DNA from: Locusta migratoria | Taxonomy: Eukaryota; Arthropoda; Insecta; Orthoptera; Acrididae | Length of the DNA stretch: 64,000 bases | Assembly: GCA_026315105.1 (NCBI GenBank) | Contig: CM048744.1 | Span: forward strand, 655,219,676 to 655,283,675 | Reading direction: 5' to 3' | Part shown: piece after piece, positions 47,074 to 58,000 of the stretch | Position numbering within the stretch: the stretch's first letter is position 1 | Layout: each line of letters begins with the position of its first letter | Notes under the pieces: model-generated | Database searches by the model: none | What the model was told of the DNA's origin: nothing | What the model saw: only the letters and a program-made list of their open reading frames with translations | Translations under genes and position numbers: made by a program

Positions 47074-48016
47074 CTAACATGGTGGCAAACATGGTACACT
47101 AACACCGTGGTGCGGTCAATCTGACCTCTCACTTTTTAGGTGGGTGTAATCATGTAATGTTCACAATTTGAACACATTTAAAATTCTCTGTTTTGCATAT
47201 GAAAGTCTTTAATACTAAGTAAATAAACATGAAAATACAATACAATAACATTGATTAATTATTGTTAAACTGGCACTCAGATATGTTTACTGCACATTTC
47301 GTACACTAATATATTTCTGTGTTTTCCATTAGCTAATAATGACAATAAAGCAGTGATAGATTTTGTATATTTTCTTGAAGAAGTAATGAAACAAAAAATG
47401 TAACGTTTTTAACTCGAAGATATACCTCTTGAAAAGTCAGAGTCGTCCAAATCATTAGTTTTCACAACCGTCCTTGCAGGTCTGATAATTTGTCGTTAGC
47501 CGTAACTCCTGTGGATATCGTGGGTTCTGAGCTCGCGTTTGCATATGTTTCAGCAGAAGACTACAGGCCAGCTCTTTCAGAAGGATACCACTGTCGACAG
47601 GAGCTTCATCTGATCCAATCTTCTGAAGATCATGTGCATTTCTCACCTTTTCTGGAAAGTTTCGCTCTGAAGTGTTCACATATTGTCTGCTATCTGTAGT
47701 AGATCCTCTACCTGTAAAATTACTCGGATCCTCCATGATTCAAAAGCTATGAAATGGAAAATAACGAAAATATGTGAGGAAAGTAATAGAAGAAAAAATT
47801 ACACAAACAACGTAGTGCAGTGAAAATGACCGCGAGTTATTTTCGAAAGGACGTCACTCATGTTATAGAAGCTCTGCCGTAACATCATATGCTTTGCCGG
47901 TCCACTCACAACTAAACTCGAAGCTAACGGGCAGATGGGCGCAATAATGGGTAGGGAAATTGCTAAATCGCAATTGTTGCCGAAAGCGCGCGGTCAGATA
48001 GACCGCACCACGTTAG
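47074..48016. mobile_element. piggyBac-like non-autonomous element
   Basis: TTAA at both ends (47070-47073 and 48017-48020), the canonical piggyBac target. The right end, read inward, is CTAACGTGGTGCGGTCTATC then TGACCGCGCGC; the left end is CTAACATGGTG, a short insert, then CGTGGTGCGGTCAATCTGACC. The CG-rich subterminal palindrome (GCGGTC..TGACCGC) recurs in piggyBac-like families. The sequences just outside TTAA are also partly inverted, so the true TIR could be longer and the assignment is not absolute. No transposase core seen. Confidence 0.72.
47455..47736 (-). CDS. Unrecognised 93-codon frame within the piggyBac-like element
   Basis: Starts MEDPSNFTGRGSTTDSRQYV, hydrophilic, mixed charge, ending TNYQTCKDGCEN. 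It has no DDD core or Cys-rich tail of piggyBac transposases. Could be the disordered N-terminal part of a lost transposase, or chance. Real expression is doubtful. Confidence 0.3.
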   Translation of the reverse strand: MEDPSNFTGRGSTTDSRQYVNTSERNFPEKVRNAHDLQKIGSDEAPVDSGILLKELACSLLLKHMQTRAQNPRYPQELRLTTNYQTCKDGCEN

Positions 48017-48149
48017 TTAAAGGATAATAATAAAAGAAAAAAATGGTGATAACAATTTTTATTCTTCCGAGGCTGCACTAAAGTGTGTTTTGCATATACA
48101 AACTCCCTTATGACAGAAACATCATAGTGGTGGGATTTAAAAAAGCAGA

Positions 48150-48480
48150 ACAGAATGGCACAGATGTTGATCACCAAAATTTGTAATGACTCTAATAACA
48201 CAGTGAGTTGAACAACAACATTTCAGCAGATCATCTATGTCATTCTTTCCATTTAATCTCTCTGCAACACACACCTAAAAAATTGAATAGTCTATCCTAG
48301 CTACAGACTTCAATTGAAGATCTCTGTTTATTAATGGTGTTTTGCAATTTATTGTATAGGACTGGATATGCTGTGTTTTATCAACATTTAATGAGAGTTT
48401 ATTTTCGAGACTCACTTAATAATTGTAGGAAAGACATTACTTACAATTTCTTTATTTAATTTTTTGTGTCATTACAATAC
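48150..48480 (-). pseudogene. LINE reverse-transcriptase thumb fragment
   Basis: Minus strand: ENKLSLNVDKTQHIQSYTIN, then CKTPLINRDLQLKSVARIDY, 'F.VCV.ERLN', VIRVITNFGDQH. This is the block after the FADD motif (N-K-L-x-L-N-x-x-K-T). It may be a downstream part of the same minus-strand LINE seen at 54687-58900, but about 680 unassigned bases separate it from the hAT boundary. Confidence 0.72.
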
Positions 48481-48597
48481 TTATATTATTGGCAAAATGT
48501 GAAACAGAATGGGGAGTCATAAGTACACAGGCTGTTTGAGGAGGAAGACAACATGCAACAGTTTTTATTTAAAACTGATGCCATACTACTTGCTACT

Positions 48598-48700
48598 TTA
48601 TTTCAGTGTCGATCAGCCTGCCAGAGAAGAAGTCAAGATTGCTATCTGGCTTACGAAGTAATAAACAGTGACCATTTATCAAGAAATAAAAAGGTAATGT
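48598..48700 (+). repeat. Dispersed repeat copy 2 (uninterrupted; Helitron empty site)
   Basis: Same sequence as copy 1 at 43810-43890, running straight through 'gaccattta|tcaagaaataa', the point where copy 1 carries the Helitron. Its origin is unclear. Frames through it differ between copies: one reads SISLPEKKSRLLSGLRSN here against SISLPDKKSRLLHTLLSN in copy 1. The Asp/Glu exchange hints at former coding, perhaps a LINE. Confidence 0.85.
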
Positions 48701-50797
48701 ATAGACAAATTCTAATAAAAATGCCATGTAACATGTATTAATCTTTTATTGAATACAGAAATGCATCTGTTAATGTGTAATCTAAAAAAACTTAAAACAA
48801 ACGCAAATGATAACATTTTAACTGATTCTTCCTTTGTTTTTTTGGCAGAAACATCATTATACAAAATTAAAAGCACAATTTTCAGCGTGTTCTACAAGTG
48901 TTTTTTAACCTGTTTATTATTACAAGCCCATCTTTGGACTTTGAAGCATTTCAAGCTGAAATCTCGTTAATTAAACAGTAGAAAATGCAAATAATTGTGC
49001 TTTCAATTGAAAATGCTGATGTACTAGCAAGAACCGATGGAAGAAGCAGTAAAAATCTTGTCATTTGCTTTCTTTAAGTATATTTCCATTAGATGGTGTA
49101 TATTTGTGTTAAAGAAAAATTGGACTCCTGTTATGCAGCTTTTTATTGCAATTCGTCTGTACCAGAGATTCTCAAACTGTGCTCTGCGGAGTACTTGGTG
49201 CTCCATGAAAGAACTTCAGGTGCTCCTCAGAAAGGTAAGGATATTTTAATTTTTTTAAAGTAATAAAACGGACAAAGATTTCGATCTAGCAATTTTTTGT
49301 GCACTTGAGCGGCGTATAGAGAAGAATCAAGTAAAGTAAATAATAATATTTAGCACCTTCCATGTGTTTGCTTCCATGACTGAATTTTCAGTGTTTCGTG
49401 GACGCTTTGGAGGTGGGAAGTGCCATGTTGAGTGCTGTGCCCTACTTTGCCTGTGTGGTAAGCCTTTGGTTAACTGCAGCTTTTACGTATGTTTATTGTA
49501 CTTGTTTAGAAATGAATACGAGTCAGTGACTTACAGTATGTCGCCGTGTTTATGTAGTAACTGTGGCTCGGCATTAGTCATAGTGCATTATTATTAGAGC
49601 AATGAGAGTAATGAAAGGATCCGTATCCGTATGTATCGGTTATTGAAAGAAACAGTACTTGTTAAAAAAGTACCTTGCCGTCTGTTGTCATATCTATTAG
49701 AAAGTTTTGGAATTAAGACACCTACAGCACTTAATTCAGAGTGCTTGTAGCGAAAAATGTTGTCCCCTGATAGACCTACTTTACGTTCAGTGGACTTACG
49801 GTCAAGTATTACAGTACACAATGCAGGCCGTAGATTCTAATTGTTTCTAAGAGTGGAATATGGGCCTCATCTCAATATAAAGTGCTGCTGTAACTTCCAG
49901 AAAAGAAGACATATTGGCTAGCTAAAACAAAAAAAGAAAAATATTCCCATAGTTGTCAACTATTGAAGTTCTAAATTACTGGTTCTCATAATTCAGAAAA
50001 ATAACGCATTTACCTGTACATGTTTTAAATTAACTGAAAAAAGTACCGATATAAGGTCCTTATATTGCCGTCACATTGCTGTCATTTCAGTTCTCTGAAA
50101 GCATTAAGTATGATGTAGCAAGGAAGAATAAAAATTTGCGCTGGTAGAAAGACTGACAAAAATTGCTGTAAAACAAACTTTGTCATATTGACATGAAGTC
50201 GACATATGAGGAACCTAATAATGAAATTCCGACAGCAATCCCAGTGACCACAAAGACGATATTTAAAGTGATTCGGATATAAATGATATGCATACGTTTT
50301 TAGTGTAGTGTGTTACAAAAATCCGTTGTTTTCACCACTTGAAATTGCTCCGAAAATTTAGATAACTGGTTACTGATGGTTGCCACAAGTTTACCAAAGT
50401 GAAAATCCTTGATAGTTCTCCGATTTCCAGACTGAGTTTTATTAATATCTTCTTTTGGCAATGTTGGATATAAGGGTAAGAAAATGGTTGGATCGACAAA
50501 CATGTAAGGAGTTTCTTTTTATGATCCTGTTTTTAACTCCAATTTTGAATGAACAGCGAATAGTGTCTTTGTCCATGCTTTGAGGCAAATTCGAAATTTG
50601 TCAGTTGTTTTCGAAGTTTCCTAAAATTTCGCTGATTCGTTTGAAACTTGCCGATTTCCATAGTTGTGTATTAATCGTTTAACTATGTGGCATGAGTGTG
50701 ACTTAATATCCATCCCATGGGTGTTAATTGCCCATAAAGTGTTATCACGGTGTCTTTGCGTCGCCATTTCTATAAACTTATCAAGCCTTATGTATAA

Positions 50798-50908
50798 GAC
50801 ATTGTTGAATGCATGTTGGATGAAAAGGCCGCTAACATTTGTGAAGCAGTTTCTTTGTCAAATGATACAGTTTCACAATGAATCTGGGACTTACCAGAGA
50901 ATGTGAAA
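50798..50908 (+). pseudogene. hAT transposase, N-terminal catalytic-region fragment
   Basis: Reads DIVECMLDEKAANICEAVSL, SNDTVSQ, a stop, then IWDLPENVK, matching the 'D......E.A..I..IPLSNDTV.RRI.D..E' segment before the first catalytic Asp of Buster-type hAT transposases (vertebrate domesticated relatives include SCAND3 and ZBED5). The match stops exactly where the LINE begins. Confidence 0.8.
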
Positions 50909-51663
50909 GGTGATTTTAATTTACCCGATATAGATTGGGAGATTCCAACGTTTATTACAGGTGGCAGGGACAAAGAATCCAGTGAAATTGTTTTGAGTGC
51001 ATTATCTGAAAACTACCTTGAGCAGTTAAACAGAGAACCAACTCGTGGTGACAACATATTAGACCTTCTGGTGAGAAACAGACCCGAACTATTCGGAACA
51101 GTTAATGCAGAACAGGAAATCAGCGATCATAAAGCAGTTACAGAAGCGGTAATTTCAGCCGTAAATAGAAATATTAAAAAAGGTAGGAAGATTTTTCTGT
51201 TCGGAAAAAGTGACAAAAAGGGGATTTCAGAGTACTTGACGGCTCAGCACAAGTTTTATCTTAAGTACAGACGGTGTTGAGGAACAGTGGTCTCAGTTCA
51301 GAGCCATCGTACAGTATGCATTAAATGAGTATGTACCTAGCAAGGTCGTAAGAGATGGAAAGGAGCCACCATGGTACAACAACCGAATTAGAAAGCTGCT
51401 ACGGAAACAAAGGGAACTTCACTGCAAACATACATGTAGCCAAAGCCTTGTAGACAAACAAAAATTACACGAAGCCAAATGTAGCGTGAGGAGGGCTATG
51501 AGAGAGGCGTTCAACAAATTCGAAAGTAGAGTTCTTTGTACTGACTTGGCTGAAAATCTTAAGAAATTTTGGTGTTATGTCAAAGCGGTAGGTGGATCAA
51601 AACAAAGTGTCCAGACACTCTGTGACGTAAATGGCACTGAAACAGAGGATGACACTCTAAAGG

Positions 51664-51862
51664 CGGGCCGGCCGCAGTGGCCGCGGGGACTGAGGCGCTT
51701 CAGTCACGGTCTGCACGGCCACTACGGTCAGAGGTTCGAATCCCCCCTCGGACATGGATATTTGTGCCGTCCTAGTTCGTAAGTAGTTCATAGGTAGTTT
51801 GTAAGTTTAGGGACTGATGACCCCGTAGTTAAGTCCCATAGACTATACAAACATTTGAAACA
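51664..51862 (+). mobile_element. SINE (type 1) inserted in the LINE linker
   Basis: tRNA-like head (GGCCGCAGTGGCCG) and B-box (GGTTCGAATCC at about 51733), then the common body to 'actatacaaacatttgaaa'. TCTAAAGG flanks it on both sides (51656-51663 and 51863-51870). The LINE frame reads ETEDDTLK before it and KVDLLNVFFQKCF after it. Confidence 0.92.
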
Positions 51863-52147
51863 TCTAAAGGTGGATTTACTAAATGTCTTTTTCCAAAAAT
51901 GTTTCACAGAGCAAGATTGCACTGTAGTTCCTTCCCTAGATTGCCGCACAGATTACAAAATGGCAGATATCGAAATAATTGACATAGGGATAGAAAAACA
52001 ATTAAAATCGCTCAAAAGAGGAAAGGCTGCAGGACATGATGAGATACCAGTTCGTTTTTAGACAGAGTACGCGAAGGAACTGGACCCCTTCTCGCAATGG
52101 TGTATCGTAGGTCTCTAGAAGAGCATAGCGTTCCGAAAGATTGAAAA

Positions 52148-53314
52148 ATGGCGGAGGTCATCCCCGTTTTCAAGAAGGGTCCTCGAACAGATGTGCAGAA
52201 CTATAGACCTATATCTCTAACGTCGGTCAGTTGTAGAATTTTGGAACATGTATTATGTTCAAATATAATGACATTTCTCGAGACTAGGAATCTGCTCTGT
52301 AGGAATCAGCATGGGTTTCAGAATAGGCATTCGTGTGAAACCCAGCTCGCGCTATTCGTACACGAGACTCAGAGGGCCATAAACACGGGTTCTCAGGTAG
52401 ATGCTGTGTTTCTCGACTTCCACAAGGCGTTTGATACAGTTTCCCACAAACGTTTAATGAACAAAGTAAGAGCATATGGTCTATCAGACCAATTGTGTGA
52501 TTGGATTGAGGAATTCCTAGATAACAGAAAGCAGCAGGTCATTCTCAATGGAGAGAAGTCTTCCGAAGTAGCAGTTGTGTCAGGTGTGCCACAGGGGAGT
52601 GTCGTGGGTCCGTTGCTGATCACGATATATATAAATGACTTTGTGGATAACATCGGAAGTTCACTGAGGCTTTTTGTCGATGATGCGGTAGTATATAGAG
52701 AGGTTGTAATAATAGAAAATTGTATTGAAATGCAAAAGGATCTGCAAGGAATTGACGCATGGTGCTGGGAATGGCAATTAAAGCTCAATGTAGACAAGTG
52801 TAATGTGCTGCGAATGCACAGAAAGAAAAATCCTTTATCATTTAGCTACACTATAGCAGGTCAGCAACTGGAAGCAGTTAATTCCATAAATTATCTGGGA
52901 GTAGTCATTAGGAGGGATTTAAAATGGAACGACCATATAAAATCAATCGTCGGTAAAGCAGATGCGAGACTTAGATTCATTGGGAGAATTCTAAGGGAAT
53001 GCAGTCCGAAAACAAAGGAAGTAGGTTACAGTACACTTGTTCGCCCACAGCTTGAATACTGCTCACCGGTGTGGGATCCGTACCAGGTGGGATTGCTAGA
53101 GGAAGTGGAGAAGATCCAACGGAGAGCAGCGCGCTTCGTTACAGGATCATTTGGTAATCGTGAAAGCGTAACGGAGATGATCGCTAAACTCCAGTGGAAG
53201 ACTCTGCAGGAGAGACGCTCTGTCGGTCGGTATGGGCTTTTGTCGAAGTTTCGAGAACTTACCTTTACTGAGGAGTCTAGCAGTATATTGCTTCCTCCTA
53301 CGTATATCTCGTGA
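52148..53314 (+). CDS. LINE reverse transcriptase, open for 388 codons
   Basis: From MAEVIPVFKKG on, the RT blocks are in order: NYRPISLTSVSCRILEHV (block 1-2), HGFQNRHSCETQL (block 2a), AVFLDFHKAFDTVSHKRL with the first catalytic Asp (block 3/A), VVSGVPQGSVVGPLLI (block B), LRLFVDDAVVYRE (block C), LKLNVDKCNVLRM (block D) and INYLGVVI (block E). The thumb follows and then VEKIQRRAARFVTGSF and WKTLQERRSVGRYGLLSKF. In block C the usual FADD is FVDD: both Asp remain, Ala is replaced by Val. Normal ORF2 would start far upstream; this ATG is simply the first after the TGA at 52142. Most intact enzyme in the window. Confidence 0.9.
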   Translation: MAEVIPVFKKGPRTDVQNYRPISLTSVSCRILEHVLCSNIMTFLETRNLLCRNQHGFQNRHSCETQLALFVHETQRAINTGSQVDAVFLDFHKAFDTVSHKRLMNKVRAYGLSDQLCDWIEEFLDNRKQQVILNGEKSSEVAVVSGVPQGSVVGPLLITIYINDFVDNIGSSLRLFVDDAVVYREVVIIENCIEMQKDLQGIDAWCWEWQLKLNVDKCNVLRMHRKKNPLSFSYTIAGQQLEAVNSINYLGVVIRRDLKWNDHIKSIVGKADARLRFIGRILRECSPKTKEVGYSTLVRPQLEYCSPVWDPYQVGLLEEVEKIQRRAARFVTGSFGNRESVTEMIAKLQWKTLQERRSVGRYGLLSKFRELTFTEESSSILLPPTYIS

Positions 53315-53559
53315 AGAGATCGTGATGATAAAATCAGAGAGATTAGAGCCCACACAGAGGCATACCGACAATCCTTCTTTCCGCGAACAATACGTGACTG
53401 GAATAGGAGGGAAAATAGATAGTGGTACTCAAGGTACCTTCCGACACACACCGTCGGGTGGCTTGTGGAGTATGATTGTAGATGTAGATGTACTTTAATT
53501 TAACGAATAAAATTCACTGTATTTTCACTCCGTCGCAGAAATACAAGGAAAAGCCAAGG

Positions 53560-54060
53560 GGTGCAGCAGTTGTCACTGCATACTTCACTGTCACGCTCTA
53601 GCAATGAAAAAAGTGGCACCTTCTGTGAAAACAGTTTTGGACAATTAAGAATTGTATAAAATCACGACCTAAAATAGCAGACTGTTCAAAACCTTTGTGA
53701 TGACATGGGTGGTCAATATCGGTGGCTCTCCTGTGGTAAAAGTTTAATGCACCTCTTTCAACTGAGAAATGAAGTGAGAGTCGTCTTGACTACAAATTAC
53801 TTCGCATTGGGAGAGAAGTTGTGTGATGATCATTGGCTAATGAAGTTGGTGTATTTAGCCGATATTTTTAAAAAGCAATGATATATGTCGATCCAAGGAA
53901 AAGCAATGACTATTTTTGATGCTAATGTCGAAGGATTTAAAAAGAAGCTGAATTTTTTTGTCAGAATCACACTCAAAAATGAAAGCCTGGGTAGTTTACA
54001 ATGACAAAAGTCTTCAGAGATGAACTCGAATCAGACATTCCTGAGGATATCATAAATGAG
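53560..54060 (+). pseudogene. hAT transposase, C-terminal fragment
   Basis: Across shifting frames: HCILHCHALAMKKVAPSVKT, RWLSCGKSLMHLFQLRNEVR, LCDDHWLMKLVYLADIFKK, SIQGKAMTIFDANVEGFKKK. These are conserved stretches around and after the insertion domain of Buster/SCAND3-like hAT proteins ('HC..HR.ALA', 'RWLS.G..L..L..LR.E', 'W...L.YL.DIF..LN..N..LQGK'). The part between the two fragments, with the first catalytic residues, is missing. Stops at several places; dead. Confidence 0.85.
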
Positions 54061-54686
54061 TTAGCTATCACTCTCGGAATTTTGGTGTATGATAAACGAC
54101 GAGTTTAAAGACTTATCAGATAGAGCTAAACTTCTTCTTCTCTCTTTCTCAACCACATATTTATACGAATTGGGGTATTCTACATATTTTTCAACTAAAA
54201 CAAAATACAGATCCTGTCTTAATGTAGAGCAAGATATCGGTTGCAGTGGTCCAATATTCAACCGATAGTGTGTCATTGTACAAATTAAAACAGTCTCATT
54301 CTTATCATAGACATCCTTGTTTTATTCCTAAACCAAGGACAGTTCTTAACTAGGTCTTTAAGTACCTATTTATCTGTGTGTGTCAAATATTGTGGATTTA
54401 CAATACTTGTTCTGCTGAATTTATTCTCAAATATTTTGTTACTGATTTTTGTATGTGCGTGACAGTCTATGTAATGTGAAATTGTGGATAAAAGAAACAT
54501 TTACAGTGATTAATCTTAACATCTTGTGTGCTTAAATTGTGAAATTACCTTGCTTCATCAATAATACTGTCACTGAAATTACCTAATGCAGTATGTATCT
54601 GCGACATAAATTTAAAGCTCCGCCTTTGGTTCCACTTTTTAAAGATGCTCCATTACTCAAAAAGTTTGAGAACCCCTGGTCTATAC

Positions 54687-55018
54687 CACAACCTCTTGAA
54701 ATTTTTACTATTCCTCCTGAAACATTCGGTATAGTATGAACAGCAGAGGAGTCAAGACTGAGTCCTGTGGGACTCCATGCTTAGTAGCTCACCAGTTTGA
54801 GGAAGCAACTTCATTTTGTGCGTAAGTGAAGAGCTTATTTCAAATTTATGTAATCTTCTACTTTATTGAGAATTAAACCACTGGTGCACTGTCTCACTCA
54901 TACTACAATAATGTGAGTATTTGGAAGTATTCCATAATCCACACATTCAAAACCCTTTGAGAGACCACAAAAATTACCAACAGATGGTGTCTGGTTGTTC
55001 AGAGGATTTAATATTTGA
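54687..55018 (-). pseudogene. LINE RT fragment between two DNA transposons
   Basis: Minus strand: ILNPLNNQTPSVGNFCGLSK, GFECVDYGIL (RT block with 'FCDLSKAFDCV.H.IL'), then after a gap GVPQDSVLTPLLFIL (block B). The upstream part of this RT is at 58610-58900, beyond the 3.6-kb TIR element. Block C is not found next; the hAT at 54678 cuts here. Confidence 0.82.
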
Positions 55019-55027
55019 TCAGTAAAG

Positions 55028-58000
55028 ACTAGACTTTAGCCGCTGACTGACACCAGAAGTGACGTATTCACAGAAGTTAGCACATCATTGAAGGAGCTAG
55101 GAGTTTTATCTTTGCACTTCAGGAGTTTTCTGATGTCTTTGGTCTGTTTTGTGCCTGCATGAACTGCTGATGAAATGAATGGCGTACTGTGTTGGTAATC
55201 TAATTCCTTCAGAATCGCCTGATTTTCAAAAACTGCATTCCAATTCCCTTGTTTTCCTCTTATTCATCTTATACGTTCCTTTCAGCACTCTGTCCATTCC
55301 GTTCAATACCTTTTTCAGGTCCTTTGCTGTGTTGTACATTTTGTCGAAAAAATTACGTTTATTAACCCATAAATGTGTGGTCTGTGGAAAGACGTGTGGT
55401 GTGTACTGCAGATGTAAACAAAGCGAGATTTCATCATCTATATGAGAAGGTGTACATTTTACTTGCAGCATCCGCAGTGTAGCGTGCAAACATTGGCAAA
55501 GAAGTGTTCGCTTTATGAGGGAAATCAATTTACTGACTGGACAAGTGTAAGGCAAGAATCGGTTATTGATGAATCAAGGACAGCACTCTTTTATTTCATG
55601 GCCAATGAGAATAATTAGTCAATCTCAATCTGTGATTTAAGTTTTCTAAGGTCATTGCTAATATCAGCACACTACACTGCAGTTGCTGTAAGTAAAGTTT
55701 TCCCCTAAAAAGGATCAGAACCTCCATGCAGAATAGAATGCTCGTCGTATTATATTGTCAGTGTATCTGTTCACTTCAGTTTTCCAATCTTACCAATGAA
55801 GCGTAATGTAGTGTGTGCCCAATCTTAGCATTCTAGAAGATAAATGTTTTCAGAAAAGTTTCAGCAATATGCTATAGGTCACCATTTGGGGGTTTCGATT
55901 GTATTTATCATGTTTAAGCAGATGCCATCTGTTATTGTTATTTAATAATAGCCAAATCTGTTATTGTTATTTAATGATAGCAAAGTCTCTTTAAAAGGTA
56001 CTCATATGTTTCTCCATCCTTGTTATTTCACAATTTGTGCTTAGTCTGTATTGGCACCTTATCCCATGTATTCCTTCGATATATAATACTGTGATACGTT
56101 AGAAATTCTTAGTATCATTGTATAGTATAGCAAGCTACAAAAAAAAAAAAAGACAAAAAAAAAAAAGAAAAATGGAACACATACTGGATACACCTTTTGA
56201 AAATTTTATCCCTTATATAAGTGGACATTTTACTTCCGCCTATTGTTCATTACTGTATTCAGCCATTTTGTTGAAATTGCCATGTTGCAGATTATATTGT
56301 CATGCACTGCTCTCAATAGTGTAGGAGGAAGAATGGCATTTTGTCTTACATTAAACAAAGAGATATTGTACAGCTCTGCAATATTTTTTTGAGAATATGT
56401 TATTCACTTTTGGGATTGTAGGGTAAGAGAGACAGCATGATACATCTCAAAACCATTTAAAAATGTGCTTGATACCTTGTATTGTAATTGTGGGGAATAT
56501 CATTCAGTGTTATACCTTTCATGTAGTAGGCCTACACACCTGTGAGGCACTTTAAAGATTACAGGTATGTATTATATTAAATTTATTTATGGACTTAACA
56601 TCTACTGAAGTGTTATGTGAAGATGACCCAAAACTGTGAGGACTGTCTACAATCTCCAAGTATACCATATACCCAGTGTTTAGGGATCCTTCTGATGAAC
56701 ACTTCCAATGTGGTTTCACACTAATCTTATAAAACTGCTAGTATCTCTTATTCATAACTTCAGTAAACAACACACTTGTGTAAATAGTAGGTGATACTTT
56801 GTTGTGACACTAGTATGAGAAAACAGTGACAATGCCTTCTCAAATAGAACTCGAATTACATATGGTAAATACTTTTTGACAATAGACCTAAGATTTTCTA
56901 CTGTACTGAGCACATCAGTTATACACAAAACTGTACAACAGCATATTCACACTTAGGACATAGGCCAAGTATGGCAAATTTAGTACTTTATGAAGGCATA
57001 TTTTTAATGACAAGTGCTATTTTTTGTAACTGATAAGTCACAATCTTCAATTACTAGCATGACAATATTAATTTTTAAACACATTTGCTACTGTAGGTAG
57101 TACACATGTATACTTCAAGGCATGTTTTTACAGTTTCTTCATTCAAAGAGATCACTTGCTGCCAGGTGCACAATCATCAGGTTGAGGTTTTCTTGTATCT
57201 AGTAGGTCTTTATGCATTTACAGATAGTTATGATTGTGCAATAGAACAGGTCAGACCAGGTTAGGTAAGTATCTCATGACTGTTAGGAGTTTATCTGTTA
57301 AATTTCTGAAGACTAACTACAGAATATGCATTACTCGTATTAGTTCTATTTGTATGTCGAGAATCTCACAAGATGAGCATGTAGAGAATCTGAATGGAGT
57401 GGAAAAACGGTGATGTGAATTTAAGGTGGAACAGCTGATCTTTTTTCTGGTTGCCATTTGACTGCCATACTAAAATAGGTGTGGCCAACATTTGCAAAAT
57501 GAACAAGATCAGTGTGGCCCTTTCTACAATTTAGCATAAAATGTGCAACACTGAATGACTCAATACCAGCTGTCTGACCTGCTACGGAAAGAAACACGGC
57601 AAAACACAAAAATCCATGAAATAAAACTTTACAATATGCACAGTGAAAGTTTCCTTTCCTTTTTCAAGCTGTTGTCATTACAGGTGATCAGTGTTTCAAG
57701 TGATTAGTCACACATGAAGCTCAGGTAGGTGGATGGGTGAATGTAAATTGATCAGTTTTTTTGTAAAAAGTAATTTCACATTCATAACAAAGAAAATCGG
57801 CAAACAACACACCAATCTGATATCGGGAGACCAAGTTGACATGTGGTATTGCGTACTTCAATTGACCCCCAACATGCATAGTAATGACATATGAGACATT
57901 TAAAACTTCCGCTTATCTGAAGCTTACACATCAACTATTTATTCACTAGCATTCTGCAGAAAATAATGTGGAACGTGACAAGAAACAACACAGTGGGGGC

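Larger units (their letters stand above)
50909..53492 (+). mobile_element. 5'-truncated LINE of the CR1/L2-like class in the hAT
   Basis: Starts mid-endonuclease at GDFNLPDIDW and ends with a short (GATGTA)n repeat after 'gattgtagatgtagatgta', as many CR1/L2/Jockey elements do. The endonuclease C-terminal part (50909-51280) includes REPTRGDNILDLLV and SDHKAVTEAV, with the catalytic SDH. ORF2 is broken by a shift near 51275, the SINE at 51664, a shift near 52056 and a TGA at 52142, but RT itself is open. No target duplication could be recognised at its ends. Confidence 0.88.
49163..54678 (+). mobile_element. hAT transposon (Buster/SCAND3-like transposase relic) carrying a LINE
   Basis: Flanked by GTCTGTAC (49155-49162) and GTCTATAC (54679-54686), an 8-bp duplication with one change. 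Termini are inverted: CAGAGATTCTCAAACTG at the left and, on the other strand, CAGGGGTTCTCAAACTT at the right. 'CAGNGGTTCTCAAACT' is a classical hAT end. Two transposase fragments lie on the plus strand either side of the LINE. Outside is a minus-strand LINE that the hAT interrupted. Confidence 0.88.

Noticed and set aside
39351..48700. Joining the signal-peptide exon to the Cys-containing frame at 48609 (CRSACQRRSQDCYLAY) as exon 2 of a secreted peptide
   Set aside because: Phase fits and an acceptor-like TTTATTTCAG precedes it, but the same unit is repeated at 43820 with a stop in that frame, and it behaves as a dispersed repeat. Not enough to claim a gene.
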